The notes beneath the pieces are model-generated. The model saw only the letters and a program-made list of their open reading frames with translations, made no database searches and had not been told where the DNA came from. DNA of 64,000 bases from Bacteroidia bacterium (GTDB lineage: Bacteria > Bacteroidota > Bacteroidia > Bacteroidales > F082): positions 1-64,000 of the forward strand of contig JAJTAY010000003.1 in assembly GCA_021287165.1 (NCBI GenBank). Reading direction: 5' to 3'. Of this stretch, positions 56,700-64,000 are shown piece after piece; within the stretch, counting starts at the first letter, position 1, and each line of letters begins with the position of its first letter. A program made the position numbers and the translations under genes.

Positions 56700-57430
56700 A
56701 GCATCTTTATTTCCGACATATCGTAAGCGCTGATCGTACCGTCGTGATGCATCAGCAGCAGCCTGCCGTATTCATCCACGCCTTCTATCACGCATGTTGT
56801 TATCACGCCAGCCACCGAAAAAACACGCTTCTGACCCAGCCCCAAAAGATGCAATCGAAATTCTTCATTCAGCGCATCGATATTTCCCCGGTCAAGAAGG
56901 CTTAGGTGTTCCCGAATCAATTCCAGCAAACTTCGCAACAGCATCATGCGGTCATATTCCTGGCCGCTCAGCATTCGCATCGAGACAGGATTGGGCAGTT
57001 CGGCCGGAAATTCCGGTTCATTCACATTAATCCCCAGGCTTACAATCGATTGGGCAATCATGTTACCCGAAATCGTATTGCTCACCAGCAATCCCGCCAG
57101 TTTTCGATCTCCCGACCAGATATCGTTTGGCCATTTTATTCTGACCTCGGGAATTTTATGTTGATTCAGCATTTTAACTACGGCCATCGACACAGCCACC
57201 GATATGCCAAATTGTCGCGAAGCGGACAAAGCGGCCGGACACCAGCAAAGGCTCATTAAAATATTTTGTCCGTAATTGCTGTGCCAGCTATTCGATCCCT
57301 GTCCCCTGCCGCCTGTTTGAAAATCAGCCAACAACACCCTGCCGCAAACCAGCTCACCGCGTTCGGTCATCTGCTGCAGCATTGCGTGCGTTGAGCCGAC
57401 TACCCCCAGATGCAATACCTCATCAAACAT
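56693..57430 (-). CDS. birA: Biotin--[acetyl-CoA-carboxylase] ligase
   Basis: Enzyme of 245 residues activating biotin and attaching it to a carrier Lys. The biotin-binding segment reads QTGGRGQGSNSWHS, followed by VRIKWPNDIW with the conserved Lys-Trp-Pro-Asn-Asp and KLAGLLVSN, then a short C-terminal SH3-like domain. No N-terminal DNA-binding domain, so it is a class I ligase without repressor activity. A -7 box (TAACTTTG) lies about 20 bp upstream. Confidence 0.94.
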   Translation of the reverse strand: MFDEVLHLGVVGSTHAMLQQMTERGELVCGRVLLADFQTGGRGQGSNSWHSNYGQNILMSLCWCPAALSASRQFGISVAVSMAVVKMLNQHKIPEVRIKWPNDIWSGDRKLAGLLVSNTISGNMIAQSIVSLGINVNEPEFPAELPNPVSMRMLSGQEYDRMMLLRSLLELIREHLSLLDRGNIDALNEEFRLHLLGLGQKRVFSVAGVITTCVIEGVDEYGRLLLMHHDGTISAYDMSEIKMLQ

Positions 57431-57450
57431 TGCAGCAATATTTTACAGCG

Positions 57451-57458
57451 CAAAGTTA
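57451..57458 (-). promoter_or_regulatory. -7 box of birA
   Basis: TAACTTTG on the minus strand, 21 nt upstream of the birA ATG; a TTG lies 17 nt further upstream. Confidence 0.45.
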
Positions 57459-57568
57459 CGGAACAGCAACAATGACAAAGAAATGAGCCATCGAGTAAGC
57501 ATGAAGATTTAAAGTTTTGATTTTGAAGTGCCAAGGTCAAAACATCAGGATTTCGACTAAAGAATCCT

Positions 57569-57576
57569 TATTTTTG
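57569..57576 (+). promoter_or_regulatory. -7 box of the rsfS-ftsH operon
   Basis: TATTTTTG, about 60 nt before the rsfS ATG at 57639. No clear -33 element. Confidence 0.4.
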
Positions 57577-57638
57577 CAAACCGCGTAATGCGGAAGATAA
57601 CCGAACATTCAGCGTAAATCGTTTGTTTGAGGAGCAAT

Positions 57639-58022
57639 ATGCCCAGAGGAAAACGCATCAAAAACAACAATTCACTGCCCCTGCTCGACGCAGTTATTTC
57701 TGCTCTTCAGGACAAGAAAGGCAAAAACATCGTGAGTCTGGACCTCAGAAAAACCCATTCTTCTGTAACTGACTTTTTTGTAATCTGCCATGGCACTTCT
57801 AAAACACAAGTGGATGCCCTGGCCGGCGAGGTACTCGAAAAAGCGCTTGTTGCGGCAGGCACAAAACCTTACAACAAAGAAGGTTTCGAAAATTCGGAAT
57901 GGATTTTGATAGACTTTGTGGATGTCGTTGTTCATGTTTTCCTTGAGCAGACCCGTCAGTTCTACCAACTTGAAAAGCTCTGGGCCGACGCCGAGCGCAG
58001 CGAACATTCCTATCAGGAATAA
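57639..58022 (+). CDS. rsfS: Ribosomal silencing factor RsfS
   Basis: Protein of 127 residues of the RsfS/Iojap family, which binds uL14 on the large subunit and blocks subunit joining in starvation. Seen: DKKGKNIVSLDLRKTHSSVTDFFVICHG, VLEKALVAAG, SEWILIDFVDVVVHVFLEQT and YQLEKLWADAE. The ATG at 57639 has AGGAG at 57630-57634, a good ribosome site; an in-frame TTG at 57627 is rejected. Leads the rsfS-ftsH-LUD-cdsA-psd group. Confidence 0.93.
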   Translation: MPRGKRIKNNNSLPLLDAVISALQDKKGKNIVSLDLRKTHSSVTDFFVICHGTSKTQVDALAGEVLEKALVAAGTKPYNKEGFENSEWILIDFVDVVVHVFLEQTRQFYQLEKLWADAERSEHSYQE

Positions 58023-58068
58023 ACAACGGTAGGCGTTTAACGATTTACACACCTGATAACTATCTCAG

Positions 58069-60159
58069 ATGAGCGAAGAAAAAAATAATAAACAGCCCAA
58101 AAAAACCCTTTCACGCGAAGGAGGTGATAAACCCAAATTTAATTTTTACTGGATCTACGGCTTGCTGGCCGTAGTGTTTCTGCTTATTCAGTTTTACAAC
58201 TGGGAGCCCGGCCCACAGCAAATCAACAAAGGCGAGCTTCTGCGTATGCTTCAAAACGGCGATGTTCAACGCATTGACCTGGTAAACAGAGAAGTAGCTG
58301 AGATATACGTAAAGCCTGACAAGATTGATCTGTATTTGCCTAAAGACGAAAAAGGGAAGACCGAACAGCGCGTCTTCGCCCCCAATAAGCCGCAATTCAC
58401 TTATCAGATCGGTGAAGTTGGGGCCTTCGAAAAGGATGTGGAACAGGCCCAGGAAGGACAGGATTCGCCAATTTATGTCAATAATATTAATCGCCGTAAC
58501 TGGACGACGGAAATCCTTGGATGGATCTTTCCGCTGCTGCTGCTTGTTGGCGTTTGGTTTTTCATAATGCGCATGATGAGTCGGGGTGCAGGCGGTGCAG
58601 GCGGTCAGATTTTCAACATCGGAAAATCCAAAGCACAGCTTTTCGACAAGAATACCATGGTCAATGTCACTTTCAAAGATGTGGCCGGCCTCGATGAAGC
58701 TAAGGTTGAGATCATGGAAATTGTTGATTTCCTCCGCAATCCCGACAAATACACCAAGCTTGGCGGCAAGATTCCAAAGGGCGTCCTGCTCGTTGGTCCT
58801 CCCGGTACGGGCAAAACCCTGCTGGCCAAATCGGTGGCCGGAGAAGCCCATGTGCCGTTCTTTTCCATCTCAGGCTCCGATTTTGTGGAGATGTTTGTAG
58901 GCGTAGGTGCATCACGTGTGCGCGATCTTTTCAAGCAAGCTAAAGAAAAGTCGCCCTGCATTATATTCATCGACGAAATTGACGCTATTGGCAGGGCAAG
59001 AGGCAAAAATCCGGCTACCGGCGCCAACGATGAGCGCGAAAATACGCTGAACCAACTGCTTACCGAGATGGACGGCTTTTCGACCAACTCGGGCGTTATC
59101 GTACTGGCTGCAACCAACCGGGCCGACATTCTCGACAGGGCGCTCATGCGCGCTGGAAGGTTCGATCGTCAGATATACGTTGAATTGCCTGATCTGGAAG
59201 GCCGTAAAGAGATCTTCGCCGTTCATATGCGCAACCTCAAGCTCGACACCAATGTTGACCGTGATTTTCTGGCCAAACAAACCCCCGGATTTTCGGGTGC
59301 AGATATCGCCAATGTGTGCAACGAAGCTGCCCTCATTGCTGCAAGGCACAACCACGAAAAAATCAGCAAGCAGGATTTTATGGATGCCATCGACCGAATA
59401 GTCGGCGGACTTGAAAAGAAAAACAAAATCATCTCGCCCAACGAAAAGAAGGTTGTAGCCTACCACGAAGCCGGCCATGCAAGCGTGAGCTGGCTGTCGC
59501 AATATGCCCATCCGCTGGTGAAGGTAACCATTGTTCCCCGCGGAAAATCGCTTGGCGCAGCCTGGTATCTGCCTGAAGAAAGGGCCATTGTAACCTACGA
59601 GCAGATGTTCGACGAAATGGTGGCCACCCTTGGCGGCAGAGCTGCTGAGCAGGTGATTTTCGGAAAGGTATCGACCGGTGCCCTCAGCGATCTCGAAAAG
59701 GTTACCAAACAGGCCTATGCCATGGTCACTTACTACGGCCTGAGCAAACGCCTTGGAAACATAAGCTTCTACGACTCCACGGGGCAAAATGAATTTGCCT
59801 TCAGCAAGCCCTTTAGCGAAAAGACCAATGAGGTGATTGACGAAGAAATCAGCTACCTCGTCGAAACGGCATACAACAGAGCCGTTGAGCTTCTTGAAAA
59901 GCATAAGGACGGCCTCATAAAGCTTGCCGAAAAACTTCTCGAAAAAGAGGTGATCTTTAGCGATGATCTTGAAGCCATTTTTGGCAAGCGTCCGTGGATA
60001 ACCGAAGAGACAAAACTCATCGAAAACGGCTCAGCCGGCGAAGAAACAACTGCCGGACAGACGGAAGACAATTCATCAGAAGAAACGCCAAATACCCCCG
60101 GTGCTCATGAACATGAAAGACAGCACACCCAAGGAGCAGATTCTGGCCAGCATACGTAA
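58069..60159 (+). CDS. ftsH: ATP-dependent zinc metalloprotease FtsH
   Basis: Hexameric membrane AAA+ protease of 696 residues. Two N-terminal helices (about 27-43 and 150-168) flank a periplasmic domain. The AAA module has Walker A GPPGTGKT near 243, Walker [13 protein letters not shown] and the second region of homology [20 protein letters not shown]. The protease domain carries the zinc motif HEAGH near 466. The C-terminal tail (about 650-696) is Ser/Thr/Glu-rich and probably disordered. Overlaps the LUD gene by about 47 bp. Confidence 0.97.
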   Translation: MSEEKNNKQPKKTLSREGGDKPKFNFYWIYGLLAVVFLLIQFYNWEPGPQQINKGELLRMLQNGDVQRIDLVNREVAEIYVKPDKIDLYLPKDEKGKTEQRVFAPNKPQFTYQIGEVGAFEKDVEQAQEGQDSPIYVNNINRRNWTTEILGWIFPLLLLVGVWFFIMRMMSRGAGGAGGQIFNIGKSKAQLFDKNTMVNVTFKDVAGLDEAKVEIMEIVDFLRNPDKYTKLGGKIPKGVLLVGPPGTGKTLLAKSVAGEAHVPFFSISGSDFVEMFVGVGASRVRDLFKQAKEKSPCIIFIDEIDAIGRARGKNPATGANDERENTLNQLLTEMDGFSTNSGVIVLAATNRADILDRALMRAGRFDRQIYVELPDLEGRKEIFAVHMRNLKLDTNVDRDFLAKQTPGFSGADIANVCNEAALIAARHNHEKISKQDFMDAIDRIVGGLEKKNKIISPNEKKVVAYHEAGHASVSWLSQYAHPLVKVTIVPRGKSLGAAWYLPEERAIVTYEQMFDEMVATLGGRAAEQVIFGKVSTGALSDLEKVTKQAYAMVTYYGLSKRLGNISFYDSTGQNEFAFSKPFSEKTNEVIDEEISYLVETAYNRAVELLEKHKDGLIKLAEKLLEKEVIFSDDLEAIFGKRPWITEETKLIENGSAGEETTAGQTEDNSSEETPNTPGAHEHERQHTQGADSGQHT

Positions 60160-60760
60160 TGCTCTCATCGACAAGGCGGTAAATCCATACCCTAATGTTG
60201 ATGTGCAGGGAACGGTAATCAAGCCGGTAAATCCCGAAGAGTCGCCCGACATTGTTTTTGCGGATATGCTCATCGAAGCTGGTGGGGAATTTATCTACTG
60301 CGAAAACGAATCGGCAATGGCCGACATTCTAGTTCAACTGATGAATAACCGCGGCTGGAGTGCCTTATGGTGCAAAAACGATAACCTGGCCCGATTTCTA
60401 GAAGCAGCCGAAATTCCTTTCTTTGTTCAGCCCCACGCCGCCGACGGGCAGCTGGTAAGTATTACACCCTGCGAACGGCTCATCTCCGAAACCGGCAGCA
60501 TCATGATATCCGATACTGTGGCCGGCGGAAGAGATGTGATCTCTATGGCTGAAATTCATATCGTTTTGGGTTTTGCCAGTCAGGTGCGGACAAACCTCAA
60601 AGCGGCTTTCCACGATATGAAGAAAAAATACCCAAACGGAATGCCGCCACTGCTCACAACCATCACTGGCCCGAGTCGTACAGCAGATATTGAAAAAACC
60701 CTTGTCAAAGGCGCGCATGGACCGAAAGAACTTATCGTTTTTATGATAGACGATATGTAA
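60113..60760 (+). CDS. LUD-domain protein (LutC/YkgG-like)
   Basis: Protein of 215 residues with a LUD (DUF162) domain: [11 protein letters not shown] at the start, FIYCENESAMADILVQL, LISETGSIMISDT and HIVLGFASQVRTNL. In lactate utilisation LutC works with LutA and LutB, but neither is present here. The gene instead sits between ftsH and cdsA. Starts inside the ftsH 3-prime end; ATGs at 60107 and 60113 are both possible, and a GTG at 60101 is less likely. Function unassigned. Confidence 0.83.
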   Translation: MKDSTPKEQILASIRNALIDKAVNPYPNVDVQGTVIKPVNPEESPDIVFADMLIEAGGEFIYCENESAMADILVQLMNNRGWSALWCKNDNLARFLEAAEIPFFVQPHAADGQLVSITPCERLISETGSIMISDTVAGGRDVISMAEIHIVLGFASQVRTNLKAAFHDMKKKYPNGMPPLLTTITGPSRTADIEKTLVKGAHGPKELIVFMIDDM

Positions 60761-60788
60761 ATCAAGCACATATAACAAGCATATCAGA

Positions 60789-61622
60789 TTGAATACCACC
60801 CTCAGCAACCTGGCTACCCGAACGCTCTACGGCTTGATTTTTGCCGTTGCCATGGTTGGCAGCATGTTGTTTTCGCAGACATTGTTCTTCGTTCTGATGC
60901 TGTTTTTTGTGTTCGAAGGCAGCCGCGAAATGATCAGGCTGCACAACAGCGTGAAGTTTAACCCAAACGAAAGAACGGTTTTTCACAGCAATGCCATTCC
61001 ACCTTATTTATTGGCAGCGGCAGCCTCATGGGACCTCATATCACCACAATGGCTGATCCTTTGGATTATTCCATTGATGTTGCCTTATATGCATGCGCTT
61101 TTCAGTAAAAAAAGGCTGGCCTCAACAATTCTGCTGGTCCACTGGCAAATACTATTCTTTATTGTACTACCAGCCTCTCTAATGATTTTTCTGCAGCAGG
61201 GTCGATTGCCCGAAAACACCTCCGGTCCTTTTGTACTGCTCACAATTATATTATTGATCTGGGTTAACGACATCTTTGCCTACCTCACCGGAATCAGTAT
61301 TGGCCGACACAAGCTTTTTAGCCGCATCTCCCCAAAAAAGACCTGGGAAGGCAGCATTGGCGGTCTTCTTGCCAGCATTGGCGCCGCCTGGCTGATTGCC
61401 CGCTATGCTTCATGGATCAATCCCGAAACCGCCATTCCGCTCGCATTGATTATTGTTGTGACAGGGAGCTTTGGCGACCTCATCGAATCGATGCTCAAAC
61501 GGCAATCAGGGATCAAAGACTCCGGCAAACTGATTCCAGGACACGGCGGAGTGCTCGATCGTTTCGATGCAACATTTTTCTCTGTTCCGTTTGCATTTGC
61601 ATACTTATATTTAACAAGTTGA
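60789..61622 (+). CDS. cdsA: Phosphatidate cytidylyltransferase
   Basis: Polytopic enzyme of 277 residues (about eight helices) making CDP-diacylglycerol from phosphatidate and CTP. The family signature is complete near the C-terminus: FGDLIESMLKRQSGIKDSG followed by KLIPGHGGVLDRFD. Also WVNDIFAYLTGISIGRHK and SPKKTWEGSIGG. Start is TTG at 60789, 28 bp after the LUD stop. Works upstream of psd, the next gene, in phosphatidylethanolamine synthesis. Confidence 0.94.
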   Translation: MNTTLSNLATRTLYGLIFAVAMVGSMLFSQTLFFVLMLFFVFEGSREMIRLHNSVKFNPNERTVFHSNAIPPYLLAAAASWDLISPQWLILWIIPLMLPYMHALFSKKRLASTILLVHWQILFFIVLPASLMIFLQQGRLPENTSGPFVLLTIILLIWVNDIFAYLTGISIGRHKLFSRISPKKTWEGSIGGLLASIGAAWLIARYASWINPETAIPLALIIVVTGSFGDLIESMLKRQSGIKDSGKLIPGHGGVLDRFDATFFSVPFAFAYLYLTS

Positions 61623-61627
61623 AATTT

Positions 61628-62287
61628 ATGCACATACATCGCGAAGGATACAAAATCATACTCATTTCATTCCTCATCGTAGCCGTTCTCAACCTTGCCC
61701 TGTCAGTTTTCTTGCCAGATCAGACTACCCTGCTCTACGGTTTTTTGTTGATTTCGGCGGCATTTCTTTTTTGGGCGGTTAGCTTTTTCAGGGTACCACA
61801 TCGCAAACCTCCACAAATGGACCATGCCATAGTTGCCTCTGCCGACGGCACCGTAGTGGCCGTGGAGGAAGTTGTTGAAAACGAATATTTCGGCGACAAA
61901 CGCATTCAGGTATCAGTTTTTATGTCGCCCTTCAATGTGCACATCAACTGGTTTCCATTCAACGGCACTGTTGCTTATGTGAAATACCATCCAGGAGAAT
62001 TTCTGATTGCCAACCATCCCAAGTCGTCAACCCTCAACGAGCGCAACACCATCGTTGTTCGCGATCCAAAAGGCCGCGAGGTGCTGGTGCGTCAAATTGC
62101 AGGCATGCTGGCCAGAAGAATTATTTGCTTTGTAAAACCCGGCGACAAGGCTGAACTCGGAGGTGAATTTGGCCTGATCAGGTTTGGCTCGCGGGTAGAT
62201 TTCCTGATTCCTGCAGATGCAAAGGTTAATGTGAAGATTGGCGAAAAGGTGAGGGCCAATCGCACCATTATTGCCTATTTTGCCTGA
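61628..62287 (+). CDS. psd: Phosphatidylserine decarboxylase, short form
   Basis: Pyruvoyl-dependent membrane-associated enzyme of 219 residues. Two hydrophobic segments at the N-terminus (about 8-52), then the decarboxylase core with ADGTVVAVEE, FMSPFNVHINWFPFNG, KSSTLNERN, VRQIAGMLARRIICF and the self-cleavage site in IRFGSRVDFLIP (Gly-Ser near 187-188), which yields the pyruvoyl group. This is the short, PsdA/archaetidylserine-like class. Five bp after cdsA. Confidence 0.93.
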   Translation: MHIHREGYKIILISFLIVAVLNLALSVFLPDQTTLLYGFLLISAAFLFWAVSFFRVPHRKPPQMDHAIVASADGTVVAVEEVVENEYFGDKRIQVSVFMSPFNVHINWFPFNGTVAYVKYHPGEFLIANHPKSSTLNERNTIVVRDPKGREVLVRQIAGMLARRIICFVKPGDKAELGGEFGLIRFGSRVDFLIPADAKVNVKIGEKVRANRTIIAYFA

Positions 62288-62290
62288 AAA

Positions 62291-62986
62291 TCAGAGGATC
62301 TTTTTCAGCTCATCAAGTTTACTGATCTCGTAGGTGGCCGCAATCGTGGTCTTAATTCCTTTTGGGTTGTAAAAAACCTGATTCATGCCGCAGCTTCTGG
62401 CCCCTTCGATATCTACTTCGGGATCGTCGCCAACCATCAGACTTTCATGCGCTGAAGCCCCAGCCCTCGACAAGGCCAGCCTGAAAATTGCACAATCGGG
62501 TTTTTTTACCCCCGCTTCCTCCGATGTTATGATGTGCTCAAAGTATTGACAGAGGCCTCCCTCGTTTAATTTGATATACTGAACTTCGGAAAATCCATTG
62601 GTTATCAAATGCAGTTGATACTTCTTTTTCAGGTAGTCGAGCAGGTCAACAGCACCTGGCTCAAGCCTCACGATACGGGGAGCATAGTGCAGATAGTATT
62701 CTGATAAGTCTTCATCCAGACCAGGTTCGCTAATACCAAACGATTCCAGGGTTTGCTTAAAGCGCAAACTACGCAGCACTTCTTTTGCAATTCCGCCTTC
62801 GCGATACAAAGCCCAAAGCGCATCGTTGAACCGATGATAGCGTTCGCTAAATACTTCAATACTACCTACTCCCCTGTCAGCGAGTCCGAAATGGGTATAA
62901 AGCATCCTGAACGCTTCGGACGAACTGGCTTCAAAGTCCCAAAGCGTATTGTCGAGATCGAAAAAAATATGGCGATAGCGGGTCAT
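62291..62986 (-). CDS. HAD-family hydrolase, YjjG-type nucleotidase
   Basis: Phosphatase of 231 residues with HAD motif I FFDLDNTLWDF, an alpha-helical cap (about 20-95), motif II LITNGFSEVQ, motif III Lys in EEAGVKKPDCAIF and motif IV MVGDDPEVDIEGA. Resembles YjjG, which hydrolyses non-canonical or excess pyrimidine nucleotides. The ATG at 62986 (MTRYRHIFFDLDNTL) is chosen over a longer reading that overlaps the upstream gene. Two bp after the SpoU gene. Confidence 0.9.
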   Translation of the reverse strand: MTRYRHIFFDLDNTLWDFEASSSEAFRMLYTHFGLADRGVGSIEVFSERYHRFNDALWALYREGGIAKEVLRSLRFKQTLESFGISEPGLDEDLSEYYLHYAPRIVRLEPGAVDLLDYLKKKYQLHLITNGFSEVQYIKLNEGGLCQYFEHIITSEEAGVKKPDCAIFRLALSRAGASAHESLMVGDDPEVDIEGARSCGMNQVFYNPKGIKTTIAATYEISKLDELKKIL

Positions 62987-62988
62987 GA

Positions 62989-63534
62989 TCAGGATTTGTT
63001 TGTTTCGAGGAGTTTTTGCCGGAGCCATTCAAACAGCACTACCGAAGCCGCATGACTCACATTGAGCGAGCGCGTTGGACCTGGAACGGGTATATGTACA
63101 CTCATTGCAGCGCGCTCAAGTATTGTACTACCAATGCCATGCACCTCATTTCCAACAATAAAGACCGGATAATCAGGCAGGGCAGTTTCGAAAAGGGAAG
63201 TAGAGTTGCGGGTTGTTTCGATAGCTACCAGATTAACACCAATAGGTAATTTTGCCAACCAATCCTTCTCTTCGATAAATTTCCAGGAAATGTTGCCACT
63301 GCTGCTGGCCGCCACGCGCTTAACTCTGGTCAGATTCACCGCTTTACTGCTTCCAAGAAAGACAACTTCCGATGCTCCGGCATTGTCGGCCAGTCGGATA
63401 AGCGCTCCCATATTCTCAGGGTTACGCAAATTATCCGCCACCAGAACTGGGCGTCCGTGAATGGAAAAAAAATCATCCCATTCAACACCGGCAAACAAAT
63501 CGTTCGATTTCAGATAAAGGTTATTCAAGAACAA
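62989..63534 (-). CDS. TrmH/SpoU-family RNA 2-prime-O-methyltransferase
   Basis: SPOUT methyltransferase of 181 residues: motif 1 NLRNPENMGALIRLADNAGA, motif 2 VFIVGNEVHGI, and motif 3 PTRSLNVSHAASVVLFEWL, which make the SAM-binding trefoil knot. It lacks the N-terminal substrate-binding domain of RlmB, so target RNA is not assigned. No ATG is available; TTG at 63534 or 63528 is the probable start. Upstream lies the terminator of the zinc-ribbon gene, so it should have its own promoter, which I could not identify. Confidence 0.87.
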   Translation of the reverse strand: MFLNNLYLKSNDLFAGVEWDDFFSIHGRPVLVADNLRNPENMGALIRLADNAGASEVVFLGSSKAVNLTRVKRVAASSSGNISWKFIEEKDWLAKLPIGVNLVAIETTRNSTSLFETALPDYPVFIVGNEVHGIGSTILERAAMSVHIPVPGPTRSLNVSHAASVVLFEWLRQKLLETNKS

Positions 63535-63544
63535 TTAAGTGATT

Positions 63545-63574
63545 AAAAAAAAACTGCCCGAACAGAGCGGGCAG
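63545..63574 (-). terminator. Intrinsic terminator of the zinc-ribbon gene
   Basis: On the minus strand CTGCCCG (63574-63568), 7-nt loop, CGGGCAG (63560-63554), followed by nine T residues (63553-63545). Classic rho-independent structure 24 bp after the stop codon. Confidence 0.9.
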
Positions 63575-63597
63575 CGTAAGTATTTTTCAAAGTACCA

Positions 63598-64000
63598 CTA
63601 AATCACGGCCTTGGAAGCCACTGTGTGATCCACAAGGATACGTCCGCAATACTCGCAAACAATAACCTTTTTGTGCATCCTGATATCAAGCTGGTGCTGC
63701 GGAGGAATCTTGTTGAAGCAGCCGCCGCAGGCATCTCTTTCAATTTGCACAACGGCCAGACCATTCCGGGCATTGTTGCGGATGCGCTTGTATGCGATCA
63801 GCAGCCTTTCCTCAATTTGCTCTTCGAAGGTTTTGGTTTTGGCAGCCAATTCGAGTTCTTCCTTTTCGGTTTCTTCGATAATGGAATGAAGCTCCGATTT
63901 TTTGACATCAAGATCCGATGTTTTTTCGGCAAGCTTCACTTTAGCTGCCTCCATCTCCTTGTTGAGCTCTTCGATGCGTGCAGTGTACTCCCGGATGCGT
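63598..64000 (-). CDS. C4-type zinc-ribbon coiled-coil protein, partial (5-prime end beyond window)
   Basis: The reading frame is open to the right edge (residues before the internal Met at 63954 read RIREYTARIEELNKE). The visible 134 residues are a long charged coiled coil followed by a C-terminal zinc ribbon with two Cys pairs: ACGGCFNKIPP and VCEYCGRIL. This is the zf-RING_7/CT398-like family, often annotated as C4-type zinc-ribbon or nucleic-acid-binding protein, about 250 residues when complete. In Bacteroidota it often neighbours a Nif3-like gene, which would lie outside the window. Ends in a strong terminator. Confidence 0.85.
   Translation of the reverse strand, partial: RIREYTARIEELNKEMEAAKVKLAEKTSDLDVKKSELHSIIEETEKEELELAAKTKTFEEQIEERLLIAYKRIRNNARNGLAVVQIERDACGGCFNKIPPQHQLDIRMHKKVIVCEYCGRILVDHTVASKAVI

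Noticed and set aside
58912..59904. 330-codon minus-strand ORF
   Set aside because: Antisense to the ftsH AAA and protease domains.

Overview
The window is a stretch of core chromosome from a member of the Bacteroidota, most likely class Bacteroidia. Four things point there. About two dozen start regions carry the TAnnTTTG -7 box used by the primary sigma factor of this phylum, several with a TTG element 18-21 bp upstream. There are gliding/type IX secretion markers (gldF, gldG, and an esterase with a C-terminal sorting tail). There are phylum-typical families (DUF3276, DUF5683, DUF5686, DUF4340, a propeller-type LytS kinase). The gene orders parA-parB-DUF5683-dapB-lepB and rsfS-ftsH-LUD-cdsA-psd also fit. 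I cannot place it to genus. No tRNA, rRNA or CRISPR array was seen.

Layout. 1-3.2 kb: the N-terminus of a transposase at the left edge, an intergenic repeat, a divergent pair of metal-ion transporters, and about 700 bp of apparently non-coding or decayed DNA. 3.2-10.1 kb: a large propeller sensor kinase with its LytTR regulator, a Sua5 tRNA-modification enzyme, an ACT-like regulator and purK, separated by low-complexity repeats with a 7-nt period. 10.1-15.6 kb: a minus-strand run parA-parB-DUF5683-dapB-lepB-cyclophilin, with a DUF3276 gene upstream. 15.9-18.7 kb: a 2-oxoacid dehydrogenase E2, a DnaQ-like exonuclease and an FAH hydrolase, ending at a 161-bp inverted-repeat element that may be a MITE. 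18.8-22.9 kb: ftsK-lolA-DUF481 (minus) and divergent purE.

23.4-28.1 kb is an accessory-looking block: patatin, a cupin plus outer-membrane porin, an Rrf2 iron-sulfur regulator sharing an 11-bp motif with the porin promoter, a T9SS-exported esterase and an SRPBCC protein. 28.3-33.5 kb is an alpha-glucan block: MFS sugar transporter, eukaryote-type branching enzyme and GH13 amylase. 33.6-37.2 kb holds gldF-gldG-DUF4340. 37.2-43.6 kb: an rRNA methyltransferase, a MazG enzyme and a DUF5686 / AI-2E / YtxH / holin-like envelope series. 43.6-49.7 kb: frr and pyrH unusually separated by a GT39-type membrane glycosyltransferase, then a patatin-BamA fusion and a small lipoprotein. 49.7-64 kb: secA, a thioredoxin-like protein, coaD, a Nudix hydrolase whose start codon overlaps that of divergent pyrE, birA, rsfS-ftsH-LUD-cdsA-psd, a HAD phosphatase, a SpoU methyltransferase, and a zinc-ribbon coiled-coil protein cut by the right edge.

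Most genes are housekeeping: purine, pyrimidine and lysine biosynthesis, chromosome segregation, protein export and turnover, phospholipid synthesis. I found no clear new multi-gene defence or metabolic system. The best leads are the heptad-phased intergenic repeats, the candidate MITE, the candidate Rrf2 operator, and the overlapping divergent start codons of the Nudix gene and pyrE.
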